From positions 1,674,001 to 1,738,000 of the forward strand of contig OY759717.1 of assembly GCA_963662525.1 (NCBI GenBank): a stretch of DNA of 64,000 nucleotides, read 5' to 3'. The position numbers were made by a program, and so were the translations under genes. The stretch is from CAZSDU01 sp963662525. Its GTDB lineage: Bacteria; Bacteroidota; Bacteroidia; Bacteroidales; FEN-979. How positions within the stretch are numbered: the stretch's first letter is position 1; every line of letters starts with the position of its first letter. The notes beneath the pieces are model-generated. The model saw only the letters and a list, made by a program, of their open reading frames with translations. It did no database searches and was not told where the DNA came from. Below are positions 33,708 through 43,549 of the stretch, piece after piece.

Positions 33708-36295
33708 AGTTTTCCGGCAAGTACTACCGTTCGCTTAAAGTGTTTAACCGTCCCGTCAGCCTTAAGCAGATCAATAAAAAAGATATAAATACCCAGGGCG
33801 GCTTTGGTATTCATATCCGTGATACCATCCCAGGTGAAAACGTTCTCTCTGGATAACAAAACATTCCCCGCCAATTTTCTCACCAATCTCCCCCTGGAAT
33901 CATAAATAGCAACATCTGCCTGGAAACCAGTGACATCCGGTTTTATAAAAAGATTTACACCATCATCATGCCCATCATTATCAGGTGAAAATACACGAGG
34001 GCTTAGGAATATTGAGGAGGAAAAAAGGTCATCAGGAAAAAACTGGGAATTTTGATAGGCTGGTGTTGCAAATCCTGTAGATTCCGATGCCGAGTGCCAG
34101 TTTGTGTGATCGTCAGAGGGTCGGTCGGGATTGAGACGCTCAAGAGATACCCCTTCTTGTGACGACAACAGAGGAAAGTGCATGGCTGAACTATACCGAA
34201 TTTTATCAATAATGCTTCCATCTCCCCTAAGAACAAGTACAACAACACCCGAATCATTATCAAATATTGGAAATTTTTCCGGCTGAATAAATTTTCGATC
34301 CGATGGGCCCGGGTACCTGTTTATAACATCGTCTCGGTCTGGAGATAGGCATAGAAAATCAAAGGGAAAGAGAAGATAGCTTTCGTCAATAATAGGGCTT
34401 CCGCTATTTTCGAAACCCTCGGAAGAATCCTGTTTCGATAAAATGAGTGATTTCACATCTAGCACTTTCGATGAGCGGTTAAACAACTCAACAAAGCGGC
34501 TTCCTCCGGCATACGGATTGAATAGAATTTCATTAATGATAATATCACCGGAAGAAATTTCCATTGGTATGGCAACCTCGGCAATTTTTGCTGTATCAAG
34601 ATAATTCCCGACACAATCGTGGATGTCCTCAGAGACAACAACCTGATAAACAATTCCCTTGTGAAAAGAAGAATGGAATTTTAGGTCAACTGCATCAAAA
34701 TAGGGTTCTATTAAAACAACTTGATCCGGATGGATTTCTCCAGGCACTATCCGGTAAGTTTCGCAATTTAACAAACTACAGCTATCTATTGCCTCTGAAA
34801 AGACAACATGTATCGTCAATGAATCTATAATGAATGCCCGGGCAATTTTCGGACCCTGAAGGTCGGGATGAGATAACGAAACAGAATTTTTCCTGCCCGG
34901 CGTTCCCCCTGAAGGATCCGTACTTTCTGTCCAGTTCTCTTTACAACCACATGGATTCATTGGATCAAGCATTTCCATTGACCAGCCTCCTTCCTTTTTA
35001 AATGAGGAAGTAAGCCATGTGTCTTCATATGAAATAGCATGAATAATATGTCCATATTTATCCCTGAGAACCAGGGTTGACCCTTCATTCGACAAACTAA
35101 AGGATGAGGTAAACAGGGGAACACAATTGCCATAAGAAATAAACCATGACGAGTCCTTCACCAAAAGAAGGTAGCCTCCGGGTACAATACTGACAGCTGG
35201 AATTTTTTTTACTGATTTACCAAACTGAAAAGTCCAGTTTTCCAAGCTGAGAGGAAATCCTGTACGGTTGTATAGCTCAACAAATTCCTCTGCCGGTAAT
35301 TCAACCTGGGGATCGGGATCAGCCATGATTTCATGAATCAGTATATCAAAAGAACGGGGTATGTAATAACAAAATCCGACAGTCGTATCCTTGATCATAT
35401 TTCCGGCGAGATCCTTCACGTTGTTTACGCGCAATGAATCAAAAGTCCCCGATGTAAATGGATTCGCAAATAATAAAACAACATTGGACGGGGAATCAGA
35501 ATTCAGGGTTGCCCGAAGCGGATTTTGCCCGCTCCCTTTGAGATAATAATGCAGTGTTTGCTCTGCGGTCTCTTTGTTTACATTTTCATCGAATTGAAGT
35601 TGAAGATTAAGTGAATCCCTGATCGTATATGACAATATTCTAGGAGGTGCCGTATCATGGATGATGATCCCAACAACGAAATCATCAAAATACATTTTTT
35701 TTGAATTACTTGAGGTGTACTTACAAAACACTCCAAACCAAGTTGTTTGTGAGATAGTATTCTCTGAGAATGTACCATCCTTATAAAAATTTGTTCCTCC
35801 CGAAGTATCTGCAAATGCCTCCCAGTTTCCCATATCATCCCTCAGAATGCTAAAACGAAGTATGTTTGTCGAATGGGTTATTTTATATTTCCGGAAACAA
35901 TAAACCGAATGAACAGAATCACCATTTTGTCTGAAAAACCGAATGCTGTCATCACTTCCACCTATCTGTAAAAAATACCCCTGCAGCGGCTTTTTAAGAT
36001 CGTACGAATCTGAAACCAGATAAATTCGTCCAAAATTATTGCCCGAAGTATTGAAAGAAAGCTTGACCCAAAAACTCCAGGAAGTCATGCTTATACGTTC
36101 ATTCGGTGTGGAAAGAAAAGAAATGCCAGCACTGTCGGAATTCAGATGAAGCTGATGATTTGAGTTTATCTCGAACTGGCTAATATCACCCGCCCAGGTT
36201 GGGGTATTAGAAAAATCACCATCAGTAAAATTATCGTTAACCTGACCATGGATGATTTTTGTCAGGAGGATAAAACAAAGGATCACTTTTTTCAT
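33704..36295 (-). CDS. Secreted lamin-tail-domain protein with FlgD-like C-terminus
   Basis: About 863 residues from MKKVILCFILL (signal peptide ending near IIHGQ). In order: an N-terminal beta-sandwich, a Big-type Ig domain (APPRILSYTIRDSLNLQLQFDENV), a lamin tail domain (ILIHEIMADPDPQVELPAEEFVELYN), a second Ig-like domain, a second LTD (DIIINEILFNPYAGGSRFVELFN), and a C-terminal FlgD/gliding-type domain (SPRVFSPDNDGHDDGVNLF to VVLAGKL). The C-terminal module resembles those attached to type IX-secreted or surface proteins of Bacteroidota. The molecular role is unknown. A start at 36334 is less likely. Confidence 0.82.
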   Translation of the reverse strand: MKKVILCFILLTKIIHGQVNDNFTDGDFSNTPTWAGDISQFEINSNHQLHLNSDSAGISFLSTPNERISMTSWSFWVKLSFNTSGNNFGRIYLVSDSYDLKKPLQGYFLQIGGSDDSIRFFRQNGDSVHSVYCFRKYKITHSTNILRFSILRDDMGNWEAFADTSGGTNFYKDGTFSENTISQTTWFGVFCKYTSSNSKKMYFDDFVVGIIIHDTAPPRILSYTIRDSLNLQLQFDENVNKETAEQTLHYYLKGSGQNPLRATLNSDSPSNVVLLFANPFTSGTFDSLRVNNVKDLAGNMIKDTTVGFCYYIPRSFDILIHEIMADPDPQVELPAEEFVELYNRTGFPLSLENWTFQFGKSVKKIPAVSIVPGGYLLLVKDSSWFISYGNCVPLFTSSFSLSNEGSTLVLRDKYGHIIHAISYEDTWLTSSFKKEGGWSMEMLDPMNPCGCKENWTESTDPSGGTPGRKNSVSLSHPDLQGPKIARAFIIDSLTIHVVFSEAIDSCSLLNCETYRIVPGEIHPDQVVLIEPYFDAVDLKFHSSFHKGIVYQVVVSEDIHDCVGNYLDTAKIAEVAIPMEISSGDIIINEILFNPYAGGSRFVELFNRSSKVLDVKSLILSKQDSSEGFENSGSPIIDESYLLFPFDFLCLSPDRDDVINRYPGPSDRKFIQPEKFPIFDNDSGVVVLVLRGDGSIIDKIRYSSAMHFPLLSSQEGVSLERLNPDRPSDDHTNWHSASESTGFATPAYQNSQFFPDDLFSSSIFLSPRVFSPDNDGHDDGVNLFIKPDVTGFQADVAIYDSRGRLVRKLAGNVLLSRENVFTWDGITDMNTKAALGIYIFFIDLLKADGTVKHFKRTVVLAGKL

Positions 36296-36357
36296 TTTTT
36301 TATACTTAATCCTGAAAAATTCAAAAGGTAACATCCTGTTGATAACTTTTGTTCAAT

Positions 36358-36365
36358 TATCTTTG
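36358..36365 (+). promoter_or_regulatory. Candidate -7 box for asd
   Basis: TATCTTTG (TAnnTTTG) lies 33 bases before the asd ATG at 36399, in the 103-base divergent spacer shared with the LTD gene. The upstream -33 element is not clear. Confidence 0.4.
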
Positions 36366-36398
36366 CAGATATCATTCCTTATAAACGGTAAGTTTTTT

Positions 36399-37391
36399 AT
36401 GAAAATCGCTGTGGTTGGGGCCTCCGGATTAGTGGGACGGGAAATAATCCGGGTTCTTGAAGAGCGCAATATTCCTGTTGATTTATTCATCCCCGTGGCA
36501 TCTCCGTCGTCAATCGGAAAAAAAATACTTTTTAACCATCGCGATTATACCATAATCGGGCATAAGCAGGCGATTTCCCTGAAACCAGATATTGCCATCT
36601 TTTCCGCCGGTGCGTCAGTATCACGTGAATGGGCGCCACAATATGCAGAAGCCGGCATTACGGTTATTGATAATTCTTCGGCCTGGAGAATGCATCTAGA
36701 GGTACCACTGATCGTCCCTGAAATAAACGCTAAAATTCTTAAACGCAGCAATAAAATTATCGCCAACCCAAATTGTTCTACCATACAGCTTGTTTTGGTA
36801 TTGGCTCCGCTTCATGAGATTTATAGAATTAAGCGTCTGGTAATTTCCACTTATCAATCAGTAACAGGAACGGGAATTAAAGCTGTACGGCAAATGGAAA
36901 ACGAAAGAAAAGGGATAAAGGCCGAAATGGCATATCCACATCCGATTGATCTTAACCTGTTTCCGCATGGTGGTATTTTTTTACCCAATGGATACACGAC
37001 AGAAGAAATTAAACTTGTTGAAGAAACCCAGAAAATACTCAACGATCATGCTATTGGGATCACCGCCACCATTGTACGTGTCCCGGTTCTGGGAGGACAT
37101 TCCGAAGCCGTGAACATTGAATTTTTAAGAAACTTCAAAATCCGGGATGTGATACAAGTCATAACAAAAACAGATGGAGTAATTGTTCGAGATGATCCTG
37201 AAAAAAATATTTATCCCATGCCCATCGAATCCAGGGGAAAAGATGAAGTGTTTGTCGGTCGCATCAGGCGCGATGAATCGCAGGAAAATTCTCTTAATTT
37301 ATTTATTGTCGCCGACAATCTCCGAAAAGGAGCAGCCACAAATGCAGTGCAAATCGCCCAATACCTGATCTCACACTCACTTCTTAATTAA
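36399..37391 (+). CDS. asd: Aspartate-semialdehyde dehydrogenase
   Basis: A 330-residue enzyme of the lysine/threonine/methionine and diaminopimelate pathways. The NADP-binding loop is VVGASGLVGREI, the catalytic Cys is in IIANPNCSTIQL, and active-site residues lie in RVPVLGGHSEAVNIE. The start is chosen at MKIAVVGASG (36399) because the family begins here; the longer frame from 36252 would reach back into the divergent gene and has no homologous N-terminus. Confidence 0.95.
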   Translation: MKIAVVGASGLVGREIIRVLEERNIPVDLFIPVASPSSIGKKILFNHRDYTIIGHKQAISLKPDIAIFSAGASVSREWAPQYAEAGITVIDNSSAWRMHLEVPLIVPEINAKILKRSNKIIANPNCSTIQLVLVLAPLHEIYRIKRLVISTYQSVTGTGIKAVRQMENERKGIKAEMAYPHPIDLNLFPHGGIFLPNGYTTEEIKLVEETQKILNDHAIGITATIVRVPVLGGHSEAVNIEFLRNFKIRDVIQVITKTDGVIVRDDPEKNIYPMPIESRGKDEVFVGRIRRDESQENSLNLFIVADNLRKGAATNAVQIAQYLISHSLLN

Positions 37392-37472
37392 TCATTCTCC
37401 TCATTTTGAATGCGTTATTTCCGGATTGACAAAAATTTATATTGAAGGATCTGAGATAAATTAATTCTGGCA

Positions 37473-37808
37473 CTTGTTAAGCGTGTTGATTATATTTTTG
37501 CCCCGGTTGTTTTTGTGGATAATCGTCAATATTATTCTACTTCCGCAGTGGAAAAACCGGCTGCTTGTCTTATTGAAGCTAATATCTTTAACAAACTTAT
37601 TTGTTAAACCCCTGATTTTGCTGATGAATTTATCAGGAGTGATCTCCCGTGATACATTGCTAATCTTACAGGGATATCATAAGAAAGTGCCATTCGCATT
37701 TTAAAAGAGTTCAAAGAGAAAGGCATCCTGACAATTTCGCGAAATACAAATTGAAATATCAATGATTTGTTGACATATCTCCGTTGTTTTGGTAATAAAT
37801 CTCCGTGA
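37473..37808 (+). pseudogene. Decayed Crp/Fnr-family transcriptional regulator
   Basis: One frame from 37473 to 37808 still reads as pieces of a Crp/Fnr protein. There is part of the cNMP-binding domain (YYSTSAVEKPAACLIEANIF) and then the helix-turn-helix (YIANLTGIS, stop, ESAIRILKEFKEKGILTISR). It is interrupted by in-frame stops at 37605, 37650, 37680 and 37752, and roughly 30-40 residues between the two domains are missing. The first third of the gene is gone or beyond recognition. This remnant fills most of the 521-base gap between asd and the cytochrome gene; the rest of the gap shows no other feature. Confidence 0.75.
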
Positions 37809-37912
37809 CCTGTGAATGGATTCATGTATAATTCTTAATACTTTTGTTTACTGAATATAAAAAAATGTTTGTCTGCTGTGATAAATGAAATATTAATAAA
37901 ACCTGAAAGAAA

Positions 37913-38950
37913 ATGAAAAATTTTTTGATCTTATCCTTTGTGGCTGGAGTGATGCTTTCTTTTGTTAGCCTTTTATTTTCGGGCTGCACCAAGGAAGGGC
38001 CACAGGGTCCGGCAGGACAAAATGGTACAGATGCCAATGCTACCTGCACCCAATGCCATAATCTTTCAGATAGCATTGTGGCCAAAATTTTTCAATACGA
38101 TGCTTCACAACATGCTACAGGAAGTACTGCTTATGAAAACCTTACAGCTTGCGCTGCCTGTCATACCAGTCAGGGTTTTGTCGAGACCGTGGAAACGGGA
38201 AAAGACACTACTAATGCTCCTGTTAGTGATCCAGCACCCATTAATTGCCGCACTTGTCATAATGTTCATAAAACACATACAACCGCCGACTGGACATTAA
38301 AAACAACTTCCCCATTCAATCTTCGTATTGATTTGACGACCACTATAGATTTACAGGGTGGTGACGGCTCCTCAAATCTTTGTGGCCGCTGCCATCAGGC
38401 AATGACTACTGTCCCCTGGGTAACCGATCCCCTGGGAAATGATTCTTTAAAAGCAAGCGGCTCCAGCTGGGGACCACACAATGGTCCACAGGTACTGCTT
38501 TTTGCCGGAAAAGGCATGTTTGAATTTGGCACTCCTTACGGTAATACCAGTCACCGTACCCTTGCTTCATGCAGCAATTGTCATATGGCAAAAGCTGTTG
38601 GTAATTTGACCGGAGGACATACCTGGAAAATTACCCATGAAGTAGCAGGCGATAATCTCAGCGGTTGTAATGTTACTGGCTGTCACATCGAAGCTCCTGT
38701 GACCCAATCATGGATGGAAACAAAACAGGAGGAAATGGATGTTAAATGGAATGAACTGCGTGACAAACTCCTGGCAAAAGGTATCATTGATACAACAAAC
38801 GCCATTACCTATAAGAAAAAACATACTCAGAAAGAGTTTGCGGTTGTCTGGAATTTCAGAAGTTACCTTACAGACCGAAGCCATGGCATGCATAATTATC
38901 GTTACATTGGCGATATGTTGGATGCCAGCATTGCAATCCTTGATCAGTAA
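37913..38950 (+). CDS. Multihaem cytochrome c lipoprotein
   Basis: A 345-residue protein with a lipoprotein signal (Cys25 in LFSGC), then a short collagen-like stretch (GPQGPAGQNG). Its CXXCH haem sites are CTQCH (45-49), CAACH (80-84), CRTCH (112-116), CGRCH (157-161) and CSNCH (220-224). A CX4CH motif, CNVTGCH (252-258), could bind a sixth haem, as CX4CH sites do in some cytochromes c3. No catalytic signature is recognised, so I infer an electron carrier or terminal-reductase component at the cell surface. A TACTTTTG box at 37839 could be its promoter. The dead Crp gene lies directly upstream. Confidence 0.85.
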   Translation: MKNFLILSFVAGVMLSFVSLLFSGCTKEGPQGPAGQNGTDANATCTQCHNLSDSIVAKIFQYDASQHATGSTAYENLTACAACHTSQGFVETVETGKDTTNAPVSDPAPINCRTCHNVHKTHTTADWTLKTTSPFNLRIDLTTTIDLQGGDGSSNLCGRCHQAMTTVPWVTDPLGNDSLKASGSSWGPHNGPQVLLFAGKGMFEFGTPYGNTSHRTLASCSNCHMAKAVGNLTGGHTWKITHEVAGDNLSGCNVTGCHIEAPVTQSWMETKQEEMDVKWNELRDKLLAKGIIDTTNAITYKKKHTQKEFAVVWNFRSYLTDRSHGMHNYRYIGDMLDASIAILDQ

Positions 38951-39009
38951 TCTTTAAACAGGATTAATCAGTTTTTTCTAAACCGGCCTTTTCTATGTAG
39001 CTTTGTTGC

Positions 39010-39489
39010 ATGAACTCCGTTTGCTATCCCAAAGCTGTTATTTCAGCTTTAATAAAGGCTGATTTAAAAACTGCCAATGAATTGCTCGGGAAAGAGTATT
39101 ATATCACTGGTATCGTAATTCGGGGTCAAATGCTGGGCAGAACACTGGGTTTCCCGACAGCCAATCTTATTGTTTCCGCAGAAACTCCTCTGCTCATTCC
39201 TAACGGGGTTTACGCTGTAAGGATAGTGTATTCTGAAAGCATCTACCTGGGGATGGCCAATATTGGTACACGACCAACCATCAATGGAAAAAGTCTTACT
39301 GTTGAAGTCAATTTATTCGATTTTAATGATGATCTGTATGGACAAACGTTGAACGTCTATTTTGTTTGCCGCATCAGGGATGAAAAAAAATTTAAAACCC
39401 TGGAAGGATTGACCAGGAAAATTGCTCGAGATAAAATCAGAATTCTTGAATTATTTTCCCTGACCAGTCAGCCGGATTCCAATGCCTGA
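39010..39489 (+). CDS. Riboflavin kinase (RibF C-terminal domain only)
   Basis: A 159-residue protein matching the flavokinase half of bifunctional RibF: GRTLGFPTANL, IPNGVYAVRI, YLGMANIGTRPTING and VEVNLFDFNDDLYG. The first 25 residues (ISALIKADLKTANELLGKEYYITG) are the recognisable linker that normally follows the FAD-synthetase domain, yet no such domain lies upstream; the cytochrome gene ends 59 bases before. It should convert riboflavin to FMN if active; FAD formation would need another gene. The last 39 bases overlap the convergent GldH-like gene. Confidence 0.8.
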   Translation: MNSVCYPKAVISALIKADLKTANELLGKEYYITGIVIRGQMLGRTLGFPTANLIVSAETPLLIPNGVYAVRIVYSESIYLGMANIGTRPTINGKSLTVEVNLFDFNDDLYGQTLNVYFVCRIRDEKKFKTLEGLTRKIARDKIRILELFSLTSQPDSNA

Positions 39490-39885
39490 AATCCCTTTAA
39501 GATTGATGACCGGCATGAGGTTTTCCAACTCCAGGGACAATATTCCTGCTTTTGACAAATAAAGGTCGCTTTTTAATTCAATACCGTTTTCTCTGTTGAT
39601 GCTGACATCCTCTATATTGTATTCCATAATCCTCTCTTCCCCGGAAGGAGTGGTCAGTATCAGGTTGAAATCCAGATTTTTATAGGAATAATCTCTGGTC
39701 ATATTGGCAAATAAGTAGATATTATATTGTTCCTTTCCCTTTTTTATTGGAATAAGGAAAGTGATTTTATTGAATCTGGGCCAGGTTTGGTTTTTACATT
39801 GAAAATAATATTCTGAGAGCTTTTCCCGATGACAGCCGCAGTTCATTAGCAAAAATATTACCAAAACATATAAGCTTGTTTTCAT
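39451..39885 (-). CDS. gldH: GldH-like gliding-motility lipoprotein
   Basis: A 144-residue lipoprotein with signal ending MNCGC. The pattern EYYFQCKNQTWPRFNKITFLIP ... YNIYLFANMTRDYSYKNLDFNLILTTPSGE ... LKGISGIGIRL matches GldH: Trp after a short lead, the R/D-YPY-NL-type motif and the conserved end. GldH is needed for gliding and surface function in Flavobacterium; in non-gliding Bacteroidota its role is less clear. The stop codon is embedded in the opposite-strand riboflavin kinase gene. Confidence 0.72.
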   Translation of the reverse strand: MKTSLYVLVIFLLMNCGCHREKLSEYYFQCKNQTWPRFNKITFLIPIKKGKEQYNIYLFANMTRDYSYKNLDFNLILTTPSGEERIMEYNIEDVSINRENGIELKSDLYLSKAGILSLELENLMPVINLKGISGIGIRLTGQGK

Positions 39886-39888
39886 TAT

Positions 39889-42800
39889 TTAATTGTTGTT
39901 GTTGTTTCCCTCCTTGAACGATGGTATTTCAAGGAAAAATGTAGCCCCTTTCCCGGGATCTGATTCAACACGAATGGACCCGTTCATTCCCTGTAAAATT
40001 GCCTTTACGATGGCAAGCCCCAGCCCCATTCCTCCTGATTTTGTAGTAAAATTGGGTTGAAAAATATAATCTGATTTGTCCATCGGTATCCCACTCCCAT
40101 TATCCCGAATCTTCACGATAAAGTGGCAATTTTCCTCTTCAAGGCTTACCTCTATTCGACCTTCCTTGGTATTTGTTATGGCCTCGACGGCATTATTGAA
40201 AAGATTCGTAAAAACCCGTAAAAGTTGCTTGCGGTCAGCCCAAACGAAAGCTTGTTTTTCCTTGAGCCTGTTATCTTCATCAATCTGGATAAAATCCTTG
40301 TACAAATAAATTACAGCCTGAAGGACTTCCTCAAGATCAAGCTTTTCATTTTGAGGAACCGGCATTTTTGCAAAATCAGAAAACTCCGAGGCAATCACAG
40401 CAAGGGCATCTATTTGTTCGGTGATTGTCTGAGTAAAACGGTCCAACCGTGTATCCCATCCTGTTGCTTTATCCGTCCAAGCTCTTTTCAGGTGCTGTAC
40501 GCTTAATTTCATCGGGGTCAGCGGATTTTTAATTTCATGTGCAACTTGTCGAGCCATTTCCCGCCAAGCTCCTTCTCTTTCCGAAACCGCAATTTTTTGA
40601 GCACTCTCACCCAACTCCTCTATCATTTTATTGTACTGTTCCACGAGTTGCCCGATCTCATCTTTTCTTTTCCAATCAATTCTTTCGTTTGGTTTACCCA
40701 GTTTAAAATCCCCCATTTTAACTGCTAAAAGGCGAAGCGGTAAAGTAATGTACTTGGCAACAAGAAATGCAATAAGAACACCCAGAATGAATAATAATAC
40801 ATAAATATTAATGAAGGCAACAAGAAAGGTCGAAATCTCTTTCCTGAGATCATCTTGCCGTGTAAAATATGGAAGATTAATATATCCCAACAATTCATTT
40901 TCATTGTTATAAAAAGGCATGTATGCCGAACTATAATTATGCTCCCCAATGTTTTCATCGTGAATATATAATGACTGTCCTCCTAATTTTAACTGTCGAA
41001 ATGCATAAGTGTCAATGCGGTCAGAGATAAGTCCTTCGTCGAAAACCTGGGGCCTGCTTGAGGCAAGCAATCTTCCTTTTGGATCATAAATATTGATGTC
41101 TGCGAAAAAAATGTTGGACATTTTTATTAACTGATTTTCCAGAATAGTGACATTCTCACGAAAACCATTGTCCGTTGAGCCAAATTTATACTGCAATTCC
41201 ATCTGAACAGATAAAGCTCTTTCCCTGAGGTAATCGTCGTTTTTTTCGTTGTTAAGCCTCACAATATAAACGACAATCACCAGCCCAAGTGCAAGAAAAG
41301 ACAAGAATAGCATTCCAATTATTGAAATCTGTAAACGATCGCGGAGTGTTTTTAATGAAACTGTATTTGAAAATGAGTGCCGCAGAATAACATACATAAA
41401 AAGGGAGGAAAACCCGAAAAATAAAAATAAGTATGCAAATGGAGACAGGGTCGTCAGGAAGTTCTGCTGTTTCTTACTAATGAGTAAAACCCCAGATTCA
41501 CTTAACCTTGAAAAATAATGGTTAGCACCGGAAAAATTAAAAAAAGGTCTGTCGTTAAAATACGGCCTGTACTGCTGAAGATTATGATAGTATTGGAATT
41601 TTCCCGCGCTGTATTGTATATATCCATGCTGATAAAATGCATAAGAATATTCTGAAATGTCAGGAATTTCAATAAGTCTGCGGTCTATCAATAATTCCGG
41701 ATAGCCAACATCTTTAAATACATATTTCGAATTTAATTCTATATAAAGATTAATCTGATTATTCTTTTCTTTTTTCTGTTTTGAAGGCAGTCCGATAACA
41801 GCAAGATAATTCTCCCTGCCATATCCATAGTCCAGAAAATAAAGATTGCTGCAAGAAGTATTCTCACCAAAATCCTGAATTACATTTTTAAAATAATCCT
41901 GACAGCTTATCAGGTACCCCTGTGGCTGGACCTGAAGTCTTTTACTGTCAGAACATTGAGTTATCTGAATGTTGAATTTACTCCAGTAATCATTAAAATA
42001 TGCTTTTTTCAGATACTCTTCAAGAGGTTGTGACAGTGAATCCATTTTTAAAGACGACTCCCCGGCCATCCTGAATATGATAGAGTCTGCTAATATTCGT
42101 TTTTCAAGTTGCGAAAACAGGGCCTCTGTTATGGGATTACGTTTAGTCGCCAGCTTTATTGCCAGAATTTTCCGAGTTTCTTTTTCCTTATAATAATTTG
42201 AATAATTGATTACTACCATGCTCACAAATGAAAAAAAGACGACTACAAGAATACTGATTCGAAGATTAATTTCAGCTCTAATTTTCGGATTAAAGTTATG
42301 AAAGGCGTTGGATATGGGTTTCCAGAAAATCAGAAAATAACATGTCCAAATTGACCAGATGATAAATATTCCATATCCGCTATAAGGTGCAAGACTGGAA
42401 ATGTTCTGCAGATTAAATGGAATAATTGAATTGATAATAAAACCATGGATATAAAAAAGAATCCCGACAAAACAAAACAAGGCCAGGAAAAAGGTAGTAA
42501 ATAGTTTGATTAATTTATTTCTGAAATTGGATAAAGCTGGTTGTTGTTTTGGCCAGGTTAAAAAGAAAATATAAGATAAGGCTAAAAACAGGATGGCATT
42601 AATCAATAAATCTCCAAGGGATGGCAGTAATAAAGAGGAAGAATAAATGGCCGGAGTAAATAAATCAGATTGATATAGGAACGAGGGAAACTTAAAATAA
42701 AACTGCAGGCCACGGAGAAATAAAACATCTGTTGCAACTCCGACAATTACAAGATATCTCCAAGGTGATCGGCTGGATAGCGTTTCATGAAATTTAAATA

Positions 42801-43419
42801 AAAATGCAATCAGGAAAAGAAAGCCTAACAAGAACAGGGTCAGAAGAAGCGCAGTAAATCCTGAGTTGACATGATTCTTCGGCGGAAAGAATAAACTCAA
42901 AGCATATCGGCCATCATGGAAATATACGGGGGTCCCGATTCTGTTCAGGTCAATTTCCACTTCGGGTGGAATTCCATAACATTCTGGGAAGCGGTTTTTT
43001 AAATAATCATTTTCAAACGGATATTGCTGCTTGATTAATACCAGAACAAACATGGAGTAATTCCCGGCTCTTTTTCCCTGGGCCATGTACCAGCCATTCT
43101 TTAACCGAATTACAACCGGCTCCTTGGAGGCCGTGATATTGAAAAAATCTGAAGGTATCGGAATTGTATTATCTGACCAGAAAAACAAAGAATCGTGCTT
43201 GAACATAAAAACACTGTATTCTTTTTCTAGCTGTATCATTTTCCCTTGCAAAATATTTTTTGCACCAATTTGTTTATCGTGCAGAACCTTTTCAAAAATT
43301 CGCACACGGTTTTTGGGGTCGCTATTTTTCTTCCAGATCCCATTTATGAAAAACATAAGTGTAAAGCAGAGAAAGGCAGCAGAAAAATATTGTATTCCGA
43401 AAAGCAGACGCAATTTCAA
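39889..43419 (-). CDS. Very large NtrY-like membrane histidine kinase
   Basis: A 1176-residue kinase with an N-terminal helix, a periplasmic region, a block of about six to eight helices, a second large extracytoplasmic region (residues about 400-660), more helices, a HAMP domain (ITLPLRLLAVKMGDFKLGKP), HisKA with ARQVAHEIKNPLTPMKLSV, and HATPase with NLFNNAVEAI, DNGSGIP and GGMGLGLAIVKAIL. The HEIKNPLTP box is of NtrY type. No response regulator is adjacent. The GldH-like gene follows after 3 bases, so they are probably cotranscribed. Confidence 0.88.
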   Translation of the reverse strand: MKLRLLFGIQYFSAAFLCFTLMFFINGIWKKNSDPKNRVRIFEKVLHDKQIGAKNILQGKMIQLEKEYSVFMFKHDSLFFWSDNTIPIPSDFFNITASKEPVVIRLKNGWYMAQGKRAGNYSMFVLVLIKQQYPFENDYLKNRFPECYGIPPEVEIDLNRIGTPVYFHDGRYALSLFFPPKNHVNSGFTALLLTLFLLGFLFLIAFLFKFHETLSSRSPWRYLVIVGVATDVLFLRGLQFYFKFPSFLYQSDLFTPAIYSSSLLLPSLGDLLINAILFLALSYIFFLTWPKQQPALSNFRNKLIKLFTTFFLALFCFVGILFYIHGFIINSIIPFNLQNISSLAPYSGYGIFIIWSIWTCYFLIFWKPISNAFHNFNPKIRAEINLRISILVVVFFSFVSMVVINYSNYYKEKETRKILAIKLATKRNPITEALFSQLEKRILADSIIFRMAGESSLKMDSLSQPLEEYLKKAYFNDYWSKFNIQITQCSDSKRLQVQPQGYLISCQDYFKNVIQDFGENTSCSNLYFLDYGYGRENYLAVIGLPSKQKKEKNNQINLYIELNSKYVFKDVGYPELLIDRRLIEIPDISEYSYAFYQHGYIQYSAGKFQYYHNLQQYRPYFNDRPFFNFSGANHYFSRLSESGVLLISKKQQNFLTTLSPFAYLFLFFGFSSLFMYVILRHSFSNTVSLKTLRDRLQISIIGMLFLSFLALGLVIVVYIVRLNNEKNDDYLRERALSVQMELQYKFGSTDNGFRENVTILENQLIKMSNIFFADINIYDPKGRLLASSRPQVFDEGLISDRIDTYAFRQLKLGGQSLYIHDENIGEHNYSSAYMPFYNNENELLGYINLPYFTRQDDLRKEISTFLVAFINIYVLLFILGVLIAFLVAKYITLPLRLLAVKMGDFKLGKPNERIDWKRKDEIGQLVEQYNKMIEELGESAQKIAVSEREGAWREMARQVAHEIKNPLTPMKLSVQHLKRAWTDKATGWDTRLDRFTQTITEQIDALAVIASEFSDFAKMPVPQNEKLDLEEVLQAVIYLYKDFIQIDEDNRLKEKQAFVWADRKQLLRVFTNLFNNAVEAITNTKEGRIEVSLEEENCHFIVKIRDNGSGIPMDKSDYIFQPNFTTKSGGMGLGLAIVKAILQGMNGSIRVESDPGKGATFFLEIPSFKEGNNNNN

Positions 43420-43549
43420 CTTTCTACTATTATAATACTGTAAATCAATACGATATAAAATATCTCGTTATCTTTCTTCTAACGGGTTTTTTAAGCCGGG
43501 TTGAGGCAATTCCATATTACTGATGTTTCATTCGTCTCAGGGCCTAATT

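Noticed and set aside
36252..36398. N-terminal extension of asd by 49 residues
   Set aside because: It would overlap the divergent LTD gene's start and promoter. The enzyme family begins at MKIAVVGASG, so the start at 36399 is used.
37515..37523. TGTGGATAA, a perfect DnaA box
   Set aside because: It is a single 9-mer inside the Crp remnant with no cluster of further boxes or AT-rich unwinding element nearby, so it is expected by chance.
37604..37825. Minus-strand open frame of 73 codons between asd and the cytochrome gene
   Set aside because: It is antisense to the Crp/Fnr remnant, whose residues are clearly recognisable in the plus frame.
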